Of a DNA stretch of 64,000 nt, positions 49,864 to 61,011 are shown piece after piece. Where the stretch lies: assembly GCA_020698575.1 (NCBI GenBank), contig CM036248.1:17587229-17651228 (forward strand), read 5' to 3'. Both the position numbers and the translations under genes were made by a program. This DNA comes from Bostrychus sinensis. Lineage: Eukaryota > Chordata > Actinopteri > Gobiiformes > Eleotridae. Under the pieces are notes generated by a model that saw nothing but the letters and a program-made list of their open reading frames with translations, was not told the origin of the DNA and made no database searches. Positions within the stretch are counted from its first letter, which is position 1. Each line of letters begins with the position of its first letter.

Positions 49864-50130
49864 CAGAGGTGGAAGAGGTACCTAAAATCGGTTCTCATGT
49901 AAAATTCCTGTTCAAAGTAGTATTACTTTAGTGAAGGTAAAAGTTATTGTTAAATGTGTAAAAGTAAAAAGTATTGAGTTGAAAGGATGCATAAGTAGAA
50001 AATACTTACTGTTGCCACTACTACCACAATTATTAACTCCAGCACTACTCCTCGTAATAACACTTTGGTAAAAACAAACAAACAAACAAACAAACAAAAA
50101 ACAAAACAAAAAAACTCAAGTATTTTGTAA
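49864..50130. repeat. Tol2-like MITE with clear left end
   Basis: Starts CAGAGGTGGAAGAGGTACC, matching the family terminus, followed by 'aaagtaaaaagtattgagtt' and CTAC triplets. A (CAAA)n run at about 50074-50100 interrupts the right half, which ends near 'actcaagtattttgtaacc'. Confidence 0.55.
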
Positions 50131-50240
50131 CCACTTGGTCCAACAGTTCTCTTTGGATACTTTTGACTGTACAACCTGTTGAACTGAAGGTAAGAACACA
50201 ATACGTTTCTTTAATCACTAATAAGATCCACATGATAAGA

Positions 50241-50241
<1 letters not shown>

Positions 50242-50281
<40 letters not shown>

Positions 50282-50282
50282 T
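50242..50282. repeat. (AAT)n microsatellite
   Basis: About 13 uninterrupted AAT units followed by a short AT run. Confidence 0.9.
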
Positions 50283-50681
50283 ATAATAGATTGAGATGTC
50301 CAGGAAGTTACTATTTTGTACAGCTGTCCAAATGTGATAATGTGTAGTTCTCAGAAAATAAAAACAGAAGCATTCTTCTCCTCCTTACCCGAGTGTTGGC
50401 ACCCTCTCAGTCTGTTGACGTGGCAGCCTCATATCTTCATGGAGACTCCCTCTAACTCTCCTTTCTTGTTACTGCTTGTTTTTCTCTTTTATTCCCCTCT
50501 CTCCATCCTTCCTTTTTTAATCCATTCCTTCTGAATTTCCCTCTCGTGTGCATATGCATGACTACTAGGCCAGTTGGCTGTGTGATGCTGGGCCAACTCC
50601 TCCTAACACACTCTCAGAATACACTTCTTTGGGTTGTGGATTCAAGTTGTAAAGATCCAGAAATGAGCACTTGAAATATAG

Positions 50682-50682
<1 letters not shown>

Positions 50683-50732
<50 letters not shown>

Positions 50733-50764
50733 TGTGTGTGTCTGTGTGTGTGCGTGTGTGTGTG
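50683..50764. repeat. (TG)n microsatellite
   Basis: About 40 dinucleotide units with a few C or CG interruptions in the right half. Long histidine/threonine-rich open frames on the minus strand here are artefacts of the repeat. Confidence 0.95.
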
Positions 50765-51267
50765 TAACTGAGGCTTGGGTTGCCAGATAGGACTTGAAGC
50801 CAGCACAGCAGTCCAACACTCAGACCTGAAATTTTCTTCCACAGTTTTCAGTGAGCAGAAATCATGTCAACAAACTTGGCCTTCAGGAAAGAGACAAACA
50901 AATGGCACAAAATGGACCAAAATGTAAATGCCTCTTGGATGTACTATGGAGCGGGTGACAACTGAGCGTTTGTTAAAGCAGCTCATGCGTGGGTCAGTCT
51001 GTGAGTCTGGGCGGTTTACTGCTCTTGTTAAACAGCAGGGGTGTGGCTGTGGCCCATTACGGAGAAAGGTGAGACCATGAGCCTATCTGTGCGGGACAGC
51101 AGGTTTATTAGCTTGTTCAGGTTGCTCAGGTGGCTTCTGGCCAGATGTGAAACAAATTAACTCGGGTCACAGACACATCTGGAAGGACTGAAGAATTTAT
51201 GAGCGAGGCCAAAGAAAAGCTAATAGTTTATAGTGTCCATCCACATAAATATAAAACTGAGCTAGAA
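50765..51267. other. Intergenic, no gene recognised
   Basis: Moderately GC-richer than its surroundings, without an identifiable gene or repeat. Confidence 0.45.
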
Positions 51268-51740
51268 GCAGTGGGTGAACACAGACCTCTGCCTAGGCAC
51301 AGGTCCTATCCCATATTGAAAACATATTGTGCCTGGACTCAAACTGGAGATGTTTTGGTTCTGGGGTAAATGCTTCATTGAACAACAAAGCCCTTATGTC
51401 TCACAACTGTAAAAGAAACTGACTAAAGAATACCCAAATCCAGATGGTAATTTGGACGCACACCTAAAATCATTAGTTTTTTGCTGACCTCTTGTGGCTG
51501 GAGTCAGTATCTTTGGCCCAATGTTGTGGTGGTTCAGAAATCTTAATGAAATTGCTGGACCCAGCTTCACACCAAAAATGTATTATTTCCTCCTTGACCC
51601 ATTACTCTGCTTCCCTAAAAATGTCAATACAATCTGACCATTACTTTCTGAGATCTCATATTACCAGACAGACAAACCAACCAACAAACAAACAAACAAA
51701 CAAATCAGTGCAGGTGAAAACATAACCTCCTTAGTGGGAA
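51268..51740 (-). repeat. tRNA-like repeat with long LINE-type flank
   Basis: Order of blocks: 'acagacctctgcctaggcac', inverted B-box-like 'cctggactcaaactggag', 'ggtaaatgcttcattgaac', 'acctcttgtggctggagtca', 'tctgaccattactttctgag', a (CAAA)n run, then 'aaaacataacctccttagtg'. The last phrase is the usual terminus of this repeat type in fish. Confidence 0.6.
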
Positions 51741-52517
51741 TAATAAAAATAAATAAATAAATAAAATATAAATATAAATGTGCCCAAAGGTTAATGAAAC
51801 AGAAACAATACATCTTTTTAAAATGTTATTAGATACAGATCATCATCTTAAGAGAAAGGATCCCACCTGATACATTACCATTGACAAAAGTCCTCTCACA
51901 TCTTATACAAGGTAGACATGAATTATAGTCAGACTAAGGTAATAATTTGTTTTTCGCCTGTAGGGAAACATAGTGACTGAGACGAGCAGTGCTCTAATTG
52001 TTTTAGTAGGTGCAAATGGTATAAAAAGTTGCTTCATTTTAATTTCATAATTTCATATTAATTACATGCTTCTAAGTGAAGAATGCATTTGTAACCTGTA
52101 AATACAGGACATACAACCCAAAAACAATGGTTATCCTCTGTATCTTCAACATCAAGCCTACAGTGAAGCTCAGATATGTTGTTACCAAACATCGCAGTCA
52201 AGACAAACAAGTGATTTAGACTTCAACCCTATCTGGAGACATTCCTCCTCATATGAATTGTCTGGCTAGTTTCCTTTTCTGTGATCCATCCAACACTATT
52301 TCCTGTTACTCAGCTTCATTGATTTGGGAAAGTCTCCCTCAATAAATTTAAGCCATGGACCATCAAAAACACATTATAAACCATCTGCAGAACACAGACA
52401 GTAACCTTAGTTTGTTTTTGTGTTGAAAACATTTGTAATTGTAATTTTAAAAGTATTTTTAAGAGCATGTACTTTCTGAATACAGTTTTTTTGCCTGGGT
52501 CCGAGCTTGGTTGAGAG
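51741..52517. other. Intergenic, no gene recognised
   Basis: AT-rich, with a short (AAAT)n stretch at about 51748-51765. Nothing else identified. Confidence 0.5.
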
Positions 52518-52691
52518 TGTAATAGTAGTAGCAGTAGTAGTAGATGCAGCAGGCTAGTAGCAACAGTATACATAGATTTAATACTTGTTTTTACTTTCCC
52601 TCGTGTTGAGTACTTTTTACTTTTTAATTAGTAATATTATTTTAAAGTAGCAGTACTTGAGTACAGATTTAGAGTACTTCTTCTACCTCTG
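52518..52691. repeat. Tol2-like MITE, right end intact
   Basis: TAG/CAG triplets, then 'attagtaatattattttaaa', 'gcagtacttgagtacagatt' and a terminal 'gtacttcttctacctctg' that inverts to CAGAGGTAGAAGAAGTAC. Confidence 0.6.
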
Positions 52692-53128
52692 CAAATGACT
52701 TATTGCAAAAACTATGAAGATAATGTAAAATACAGCCCTGTGGTGTAAGCACCAATTTGGGGCTCCATGACTCATCCTGATGGTAGTTCTCAGCTGACGG
52801 GAGATAGACGAAGTGTTGTGACTGAAACAACACTGTGCCACTGCTGTAATAAAATCACCAATGTAAAAAATAGAGTGTCACATCAATGAAAAAAGGTGAT
52901 TTGAGGAAATTCTTGTTTTTAATTTGCAGCCAGAGAGCAACACAACCTTGGATTGCATAAGATGGTTTGTATGATCCCAGACAGTAAAATATTGAAGTAG
53001 TTTTGACTTCCCTTTTAAAGAATAGATGACTTTAGGTGAAGCTGGTCCTCCCCTGTGAACATACAAAGCAGATAACAGACATGCAGCGCTAATTGAGATG
53101 GAGGGCACACTACCCAACACCTTGTCGT

Positions 53129-53151
53129 AAACACACACACACACACACACA
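53129..53151. repeat. (CA)n microsatellite
   Basis: About 11 units, uninterrupted. Confidence 0.9.
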
Positions 53152-53509
53152 TAAATGATCTTTCTACAGGCGGCAGCACCCTTGCCACAGTCAAAATATA
53201 TTATCCACAAAGAGCTCGGGAAAACAAGTCGGTTTCGCTTGTGAAGTCATGCCAAGAATTCGCGGCACGTATTTTGAGTGAGAAAAGGCATGATTTTTTT
53301 CCTCAGAACAATGCAATGTAGCTTTTACACTGTGCAAGAGATCCAAGAGGTCAAAGTTAACTCAATGCATAACAATTATTCTTGGAAAATGCTTCTTGGA
53401 CACTTAAATTTAGCAAATGTCTGAAGATTTAATGCCTTTGCACTTTTCTGTTTTTAGAGGAGGAACATAAGTAACTAAAAGGCAATGCTTGTATTTATCA
53501 AAACTGACT

Positions 53510-53930
53510 GCTGGTAGAAGTGCACAGTGACACTGCATAGAGGTTGTGGGTTTAATCCTCAGGCTGGCCAACTCACAATCTCTCTGAGTAGAATCTGTAT
53601 AACCTGATGGCAAATGCGTAGTAAATGATATTATAGTGATATAGTTAGCAGTAGTGTCAGAACAATAGCAGCAGCATGGAGTACCTCTTCCATCTCTGCT
53701 CTCCAAGTACTCCACTTTTTTACCACTGTCCAAAACATGTAAAATTGGTCTAACTTGCCCTTAATGAATGAGTGAATGATTGTCTGTCAAAGTGTGTGGG
53801 TCAGCCCTGCAACGAACTGGCCATTGTCCAGGGTGTCCCAAGCCTAAGGCCAATAGTTTCTGGGCTCCTGTCATCAACGACCCCTATTAGCAGTAACCCA
53901 AAGAAGATAAATGAAAGAATGATTTCAAAT
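53510..53930 (+). repeat. Mosaic of a common teleost repeat and a Tol2-like end
   Basis: 'gaggttgtgggtttaatcct' with 'aggctggccaactcacaatc' (53540-53580) is a tRNA-like front part. A short Tol2-like right end 'ggagtacctcttccatctctg' closes at 53699. 'gccctgcaacgaactggcca' and 'ttgtccagggtgtccca' (53804-53840) belong to the repeat family seen at 26820. Confidence 0.45.
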
Positions 53931-54686
53931 GTGAATTATCATTATGACAGGAAACAGAAACCTTTTTTTTTTTTTTTTTCAAATCATGCAAACATTGGAC
54001 CGGAGTGGGGTTGTGACCTCTGGTCTCTCTCTGAGCTGCCTTCATAAGTCACTGTCTGTGTGTGTGCTCTGGGCTACTGTAATTGTTTGTTTGGGGAGTA
54101 GTCGTCTGTCACTTGAGGCACGCACACTCTTATCTCTGGGCAAAGGCACTGACAGGGCCTGGAGAGTGTTTGTTTGGAGTGACACTTGAGTGGAAAGGAA
54201 AAACTACAGGCTAATGAAGTCCAAGTATCGGTGTGTTGTACGGGACGTGACACATGGCTATATCTTACGTCTGTATGATGGCCCATTAGTTGTTTTACTG
54301 ATAAGACTTGAACAACATCCACCAATTTATAGCAAGCTGTTGGCTGGCGGTCAACAAGGCTGTTTCTGTCAAATGGTGTTTAGCTTATTGGACCATTGAC
54401 ATGTTTTTATGATGTAAGGAATATTTTACTTCCACAAATGCATTACAGAGACCAGTGGACTGAATCGGTATCTATTTTAAACCAAGGTTAAGTTTAACAG
54501 CTGGCACAGTCTCTTGTACAGTTGGTGTTGATGCTGCCTCCGTCATGACTTGTGGAAGTGAAGTGAAGTCTAGTATGACAGGTGCTGACTGCGGTCGTCC
54601 TTTTATTTACAGTTGTTTAGTCTCTGGTATTTATAGGCAAAGTGCTCCCTGCTTCTACTAATTATATGTGAACGCTATATGGATGA

Positions 54687-54785
54687 TTGCAGTAACAACC
54701 GCTTTCCAAAGCCTTCCAAGTTGTTGTGCGCTGTGCATTTTTCTATGGGACGCAAAAGGGAGGTGCTGCTGAATATTGGATGTCA
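54687..54785 (+). repeat. Direct repeat, copy A
   Basis: 'attgcagtaacaaccgcttt' to about 'gaatattggatgtcatac' matches 55073-55175 with scattered substitutions. The two copies flank a Tc1-type fragment and a TAG tract. Confidence 0.6.
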
Positions 54786-54788
54786 TAC

Positions 54789-54927
54789 ATCCATCAGGCA
54801 TCACATTATGACCACTGAGAGGTGAAGTGAACAACAGAGATTACCTCTTCATTGTGGCACCTATTAGTGGATGGGATGTATTTGATTTTGGTCCACAAAG
54901 TTGATGTGTTAGAAGCAGGAAAATTAG
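54789..54927. mobile_element. Tc1-type transposon end fragment
   Basis: 'atccatcaggcatcacatta' plus 'tgaccactgagaggtgaagt', 'cacctattagtggatggga' and 'gttgatgtgttagaagcagg' correspond to the first ~140 bases of a Tc1-type element common in fish. The transposase-coding part is absent. Confidence 0.55.
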
Positions 54928-55019
54928 TCTAGTGAGTAGTACAATGAGTAGTATTGAGTAGTTTTATACATATTTTTGGCCTTGATGAAGTGGGTAGTAT
55001 ATGCTCAGAGTTCATAGTG

Positions 55020-55067
55020 ATAGTAGTGTTAGTAGTGTTAGTAGTAGTAGTAGTAGCAGCAGTAGTA
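55020..55067. repeat. (TAG)n-like triplet tract
   Basis: Imperfect TAG/GTT/CAG triplets resembling the interior of the Tol2-like MITEs, but without their ends. Confidence 0.7.
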
Positions 55068-55072
55068 CAGAA

Positions 55073-55175
55073 CATTGCAGTAATGACCACTTTCCAAATC
55101 CTTGTGAGTTGTTTTTCTCTGTACATTTTTCTAAAGTACACAACAGGGAGGAGCTGTTGATTATTTGATGTTGAA
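55073..55175 (+). repeat. Direct repeat, copy B
   Basis: Second copy of 54687-54785: 'attgcagtaatgaccacttt', 'tacatttttctaaagta' and 'gggaggagctgttgattatt' align in order. Confidence 0.6.
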
Positions 55176-56205
55176 TGTCTGACTGTGTGCATATTTCCAT
55201 AAATACCTGCACATATAGGCTAGACAGCTGCGCTGATGTTGTGGTGGTGTCTTGTCAAAATGACAAGAATGAATATATATCACGCTAGCTGTTGATATTA
55301 CTCTTTGTCTGTCTTCTGTGATCTCACTTAACAGCAGTAACACACCCAAGGAATGTACTTTAATCAACCCTAATTACAGTTTCTCACACTGTGCAGAGTT
55401 AAGGTCAGTAGTTAATCCAGGCTTGAGGTTCAAAAGTTCACAGTGACATTTGCTCCCTGCTTCCAAAATACTAACCAACTTGAACAACAGTGCAAGATAA
55501 GGCTGCTGTTAATGATGGTTGGTGTTGAACTTGCAAATGCACTCTCTGTGCATGTAAATCAATCAAACTGTTATTATTTTTGGCGCTTAGATTTATGTTT
55601 TTGTGATTTAGACAGTTAGCAGCTGCACATGGAGACTGCAGATAACTGACAGGTAATGCTCAATTTACACAGTCTGTGTTTACTGTCTACCTGTAAACAA
55701 CAGGGGCTTATGGGAAATAGGAGGCTCATTCAGTAAATCCTAAAAGATAATTCAGCACAGATCCAGTCACATGGAGCACGGATGTTATCGTCATATTTTG
55801 GATCTGGTTTTGACACGTTTTCAAAACACTGTGTGCTCGTCAGTTTAGAGACTGCTGGATGGGGACTGAGGCTGGGTTTAAGGGAGAAAAACAGACTTTG
55901 GTGAGCTGATGATACAGCTCATCTTGTGACACAAATTTATGACCTACAGAGGCGTCTTGGTTGCACACACATGGTAGTTGAAAAATTTAAGACTGGAAAT
56001 ACTGTGAACTGCACACAACAAACAGCACTGTCCTGTCCGTCTACAGCAAAATGGGTGTGTTTTCTGACTGAGTCTTACATGCACTAGACTTTATAATACA
56101 GACCAATAAATTTTCTAAACCACTCTTGTCCAAGGTCTGCTTTTCATTGTAGAAGTAGCTTCTGTTTGTTGTATGTAGTCAGAGGCCCATGGGTTTTACT
56201 CTAGA
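55176..56205. other. Intergenic, no gene recognised
   Basis: No coding exon or recognised element. Confidence 0.5.
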
Positions 56206-56474
56206 TTTAGTGGTGGTAGTAGTAAATATTAGTAGTTTGTAGTTCTAGTAGTAGTAGGAGGAGTAGTAGCAGTTGTAGTAGAGTTTACTGCTGCAATTGA
56301 AAACAAAAAGTAAAAGAAAATGTTGTTACCAGCCTAGTAAAAAGTACCCTTAATTAGGTTATTCTTATACTATTTTACTTTTACTTCTACTTGAATAATT
56401 CGAGTTATTTTGAAGTAACAGTTTATGTGAGTACAGATTTACAGAGTGAGTGCGGAGTACTTCTTCCACCTCTG
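56206..56474. repeat. Tol2-like MITE, right end intact
   Basis: GTAGTA-rich interior, 'ttttacttctacttgaataa', 'gaagtaacagtttatgtgag' and terminal 'gtacttcttccacctctg' (inverse CAGAGGTGGAAGAAGTAC). The left end is lost. Confidence 0.6.
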
Positions 56475-57012
56475 ACTGTAGCTCCTCTTTAAACGTTTGC
56501 AGCTTACTGCGCTGCGCAGCTGTCCAATGAAAAGGCTGCAACACACGACATGGAAGTGTGCATGCACATGATGCTAATGCTATCGCTCTAAACTCACCGT
56601 TTAAGTGTGGACAAATGTGGACATTACACAAGAAACACGAGAAAGAAGCTTAAAGACGCAATGTCAGGTAAAAATTGGAACTTAAAATTAATAACCCTTG
56701 TTGCGCTCAAGCGCAGTGCGTACAGGAACGGGGCTATGCTAATTTTGGCTGGAAACTTTAGGGTTTAGGGTCAATGACAGAACTATATGTTTTGTACAGC
56801 TTTATTTGTATTATTTATTATGACTTCTATTCTGCATTGTGTGACATGCACATGTTTGAAATAAAAAAGATCAATCAATCAATCAATCAATCAAAGGTTA
56901 ATGCTATTGTAGACTTAATAAAGACATTATATTGTGTTAAGAATCTGTAAAATATGTTACTCCTTAACAAAAATATAACCTTGTTGCAGACACTATAGAC
57001 TTTTCTCACACA

Positions 57013-57142
57013 CTTTTATTCTGAAGTTTTGGGCAAGGGAGGTGGGGTCCAGAGGTTGAAGTGGTTAGCTTGACCTCTAAATGTTTTGCTTAAATTTCTT
57101 TTTGGAACAAAGCAGAGACTCGAAGCTTTCCTCATCATCATT
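57013..57142 (+). repeat. Direct repeat of LTR type, copy 1
   Basis: 'cttttattctgaagttttgg' through 'aaagcagagactcgaagctt' to 'cctcatcatc' matches 58793-58930 over about 130 bases with scattered changes. Two direct copies 1.8 kb apart could be the termini of a short, decayed LTR-type element. Confidence 0.55.
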
Positions 57143-57537
57143 TTTTTTCTTAACTTCCACATTGGTGTCCCCCCCATTGAATATCTGCAATAATAACCTT
57201 GGCGTTGGAACAGTAGTTTGAAGACGCCTCAACTGCTGCTGTCACTGTTCCTCACACTGTTTTTGCGGCTTACTTTAGCCTCCCAGACTTATGGCGGCAA
57301 TCCAGAGCTAAGGTCCCGGCTGCACGTGGGTGCTCAACTTCACCTCCAGGAGATCGCAGGGGTGACGCTGAGTGCTCTCACGTCATTGCAGTGTTGGATT
57401 CTTTTGCTTTGTGCCGTTGTCTGGGAGTACCACGGGACTCGTTGACATGCACCTGACACCGGAGACGCATCTTCAGCTGTATCGACCCTCTGAACTTATA
57501 AGGACGATGTTGGCTCGGGTCGGCTCAGGCAACTCCT

Positions 57538-58339
57538 AGGGTGTATTCACACCTGCCTCGTTTAATCCGGTTAAAACAGACCAGAGTTCATTTCCCATGT
57601 TAGTCTGGACCAAGTGTACAGGTGTGAATACACTCATGCAGACTCTGGTCCAGACCAAACAAGCACACCGAGACCCGTCTGAAGAGGTGGTCTCGGTCAG
57701 CTTCCAAACAGACTCTGGTACAGTTCGCTTACGGTGTGAATATGAACCGACCCCGATCCAGCCCAACTACAAACGTCAGCAGCATTTTTTGGAGTAAACA
57801 AGCCACCGTAGCCAGGCTATAAGGGATATAAACAGCTGCAGAAGTTCTGCTAAAAGCCACGAGCTGTGGACAAACTTGGAACAATGAGGAGATACAGTGC
57901 CTCTTTGATATTTGCAATTATAGCTTAGCTGTTCTGTCATTTTTGGCTCGGCACCCTGCTGCTAGCATGCTATGGGTCAAGTCACTGAAAGCGCGTCTTC
58001 TCACTTGCAGCCGAATTAACTGCTTTTGACATTTGAAATGATTTTCACAGATTTGTAGCTGTAAAAATAAAAAGAATAAATATCCTGGTAACAAGTGCAG
58101 CACACAGTTTTTCCATGATTGTTTTCCCTAAGTTCCCTGTCTTTGAGTTGCCCTGCCCGCGTCATTTCTGGCCAGTGGGCTCAGTGATTGCCACACACAT
58201 GCTTTGGTTTTACAAAGTTTAGTCTACTTGCAAAAAGTGCAATGAGAATACGACCTGAACCAAACAACAAAAATAAAGTCCGGACTCAATCAGGACCAAA
58301 GAAGCTGACCAATGGACTTTTCTGGTGTGAATACACCCT
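57538..58339. mobile_element. hAT-like MITE lying between two direct repeats
   Basis: Perfect 16-bp inverted termini: AGGGTGTATTCACACC at 57538-57553 and GGTGTGAATACACCCT at 58324-58339. Length 802 bp. Flanking 8-mers CAACTCCT and TAGTTTCT differ only by transitions at four positions, compatible with a decayed hAT-type duplication. Subterminal copies of 'aggtgtgaatacac' (57620) and 'gactctggtccagaccaaac' are present. No transposase. Confidence 0.65.
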
Positions 58340-58792
58340 TAGTTTCTCTTCATTTATCTGTTCCTGCATTGGTTCCCGCCTCCTGTACAACATTCTGGCC
58401 AGCTCTTGCCATGGATTCTTCCTGCCTCTTGTGCCCTGCTATGGCCGTCTCTCACCACAGATTCTTCCTGCCTCCTGCGCGCATCGCTCAGGCCTGCTCT
58501 CCCTGAGGTATCGTGGTTTGGCTGAGGAGGCGGACAGACTGTTCCTTGTTCAGGCAGTTTTCAGTGCATGTCCTGTTACCGGTCAGGCTGCAGCAACTGA
58601 CGCATATTGGGTCTATCACCACTGTTGCGGAGTAAGAAGGCTAGGGTCTTCAAGCTGATGCCCAGGCGCCACCGCCTTGACGTCCTCTGCTGCTGCCACG
58701 ATGTCCTCTGACACCGCAGCACTCTTGGCTGACTACACGGCTCACATTGTTTGCATCACGGCGTCCCTACCTTCCACAGTCGTACTTTACTT

Positions 58793-58930
58793 CTTTTATT
58801 CTGAAGTTTTGGGCAAGAGAAGTGGGGTCCAGAGGGCGCAAGTGGTCAGCTTGACTGCTAAATGTTTTAATTGTTGGAAGTTTTCTTTGGAATAAAGCAG
58901 AGACTCGATGCTCTCCTCATCGTCTCTTAG
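58793..58930 (+). repeat. Direct repeat of LTR type, copy 2
   Basis: Second copy of 57013-57142, here with a perfect AATAAA ('ttggaataaagcagagactc') near its 3' end, as is common in LTRs. The open frame 58677-58895 runs into it and is not a gene. Confidence 0.55.
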
Positions 58931-59496
58931 CCTACATAATACATTTGAGTATATTATGAAAATAAAATCCAAAGCTTCCCATGTGAAATAATAAAACATG
59001 AAATGCCAAACCATCCCTTTCCCATGTACCATATTGTCCTGTGGCATTTGTACAGCTTGGTTGTTGATTTTAAACCCTGTTACATCACACTATTGATTAC
59101 TAGCCTACTGACCATGAGGTACACAGTGACCACAGCTTTCATGCCTCTATTTCTTGATACATCTAGTGCGTTTTTGTCCAAGATGTTCCGTAACAGTCTC
59201 TGAGTCACTCTTTGGACGAGTTTGTGTGCGTACAGTATGTGCATAGAAAAACTTGTGCAGGCTGCAGTGATCAGTTAAAACATGACATGACATTGCTTGA
59301 AGACTGATCAACAAATGTCATGATTTTTTCTGTTATTATTTCTGTCCATCTCCTTTGCCTGTTAAAGTAAAACAACACACAGATTTGGGTAAGGCTTCTG
59401 AGTTGGTGCTATTTGAAAAGTGCTACTCTGCCAGTGCCATGGCTGATTTCACATGGTTGTCCTGCGGTATTACCAATCCCCAGTTTTGGTGAAATA
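58931..59496. other. Intergenic, no gene recognised
   Basis: AT-rich, no identifiable feature. Confidence 0.5.
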
Positions 59497-59835
59497 TGCA
59501 GTACTGTGCAAAAGTTTAGGTGGTGTGAAAAATGCAAGGTGTGTTTGATTAACTTCAGGGTTTTAGTAAAAGGTCAGTAATGGACCTAGGACAAAATGAT
59601 TCATTTTGGTGTGAATCCAGATCACTGTTTTAGATCCAGGAGTGTTTGAGGGGTTCTGTATCATTGTGTGATACTAAATTCACTCAGAAGAACAAAATTT
59701 TTTCTTTATTTTTTATTTTTTGTGCTGTGAGGGTTTTGTGGGTCTATGGAGAGAGCATTTACCCCTGAACTAGAAGATCAGGGGTAAATCTATATCTTAA
59801 ACATTGCAAGATAGAACCAGTGCTCTGGCAGAGGA
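59497..59835 (+). repeat. tRNA-like interspersed repeat, full-order copy
   Basis: 'gcagtactgtgcaaaagttt', 'tgaatccagatcactgtttt', 'gttttgtgggtctatggaga', 'gcatttacccctgaactaga' and 'tggcagaggactctcc' follow the order of the 8918 copy. The tRNA-like core is at about 59730-59810. Confidence 0.6.
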
Positions 59836-60644
59836 CTCTCCATTTGCACTAGTTTACACTTTTATTTATTTATTTATTTATTGTACATTGATACCCCATT
59901 CTTTGTTCATGGCCTTTGTTAAAAACTTGTCAGCCCAACTCAGCCCAACCCAACTCAAAACGTAATAACAAGAACAAACTTATTTTTGGTGACAGATAAG
60001 TCATTGAAGCATGTTTCTGGCACTGCATTGGGCATTACTTTGAGTGAAAAGAGGTCAGTAATAATGCATAAATCCAACTTTCCCGACCAGGGATTGACTT
60101 ATAATCTCCTGAGAACTAAAGCTATTGTGAGAGAAGGAAGGGGAAAGAGTGGAGGTGAGAAGAGATAATGATGCAGTTGGCGTGTGAGCCCCTGAGGATT
60201 CTGGGAAAAGCGCTTTTTGAGCAGTTGATTACATGACGCTTGACTGTCAGCAGGGCATGTTAAACATCTATGACTGCATACATACTGTATATCGATGATG
60301 GATTCCTATTGTTAGTTTGTGTTTTGTGTTTGCCGCTCTCGTTGTGAGTGTGTCCCAGCTGTTGGTAAGCATCTGTGTGTGAGTGCACATGTCTGGAATC
60401 CTTTGAAACCTTGTAGACGCCCAGATGGACACTTTATGACAGAATTAACTGCTTTGCAAAGTGATGCTAGTGCACTTCACTTAACTCTCTGCTACGTACT
60501 CCTCGGCATCAGATGTTACTTGAGGTGGTAATGAACAGCTTGGCGAGGCCGTGTATAAACAAAACATGTACATTATAGGTGAATGTTCTTCTCTTACAGA
60601 TGGTAAAGAGGACAGAACTCACTGGATTACCAACTCTTTAACTT
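59836..60644. other. Intergenic, no gene recognised
   Basis: Short (TTTA)n at about 59862-59882. Nothing else identified. Confidence 0.5.
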
Positions 60645-60842
60645 TTAACAAGTATTGCTAAGAGTCTTGTTGCTGTCTGCAAACCTAAAACCCACCCACT
60701 TGCAGCAGTACTGCCACACCATTGGCTCGAACTGCCAGCGGTGCAGGCCTAAACAAACCAGTGTGAGCCTGACAAGATGGATTTATGGGAGTTTGTGAAC
60801 TGTCCAACAAATGTCACGACAATCCAGCTTACTGCACAAGGA
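60645..60842. repeat. Second copy of the repeat nested in the Tc1 remnant
   Basis: 'gcaaacctaaaacccaccca', 'gtactgccacaccattggct', 'gagcctgacaagatggattt' and 'aatccagcttactgcacaag' match 23380-23585 in the same order, proving that block is a dispersed repeat. Confidence 0.65.
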
Positions 60843-60850
60843 AAGAATTT

Positions 60851-61011
60851 TGTAGTGATGGTAGCAATAAATACTTTCTCTAGTAAACTTTAAACTCACT
60901 TAAACTTGTTTTTACATTTACTAAAGTAATAATTTTGTTGAGTATTTTTACTTCTACTTGAGTAATATCATTTTGCAGCACAGTACATTTGGAGTACTTT
61001 TTCCGCCTCTG
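60851..61011. repeat. Tol2-like MITE, right end
   Basis: 'tttacttctacttgagtaat', 'cagtacatttggagtacttt' and terminal 'ttccgcctctg' place it in the family described at 19442. It abuts the preceding repeat. Confidence 0.55.

Noticed and set aside
50565..50842. Histidine/threonine repeat proteins on the minus strand
   Set aside because: Artefacts of the (TG)n microsatellite.
58188..58658. 156-codon open frame
   Set aside because: It runs across the right terminus of the hAT-like MITE at 58339 into the enclosing repeat, so it cannot be one gene.
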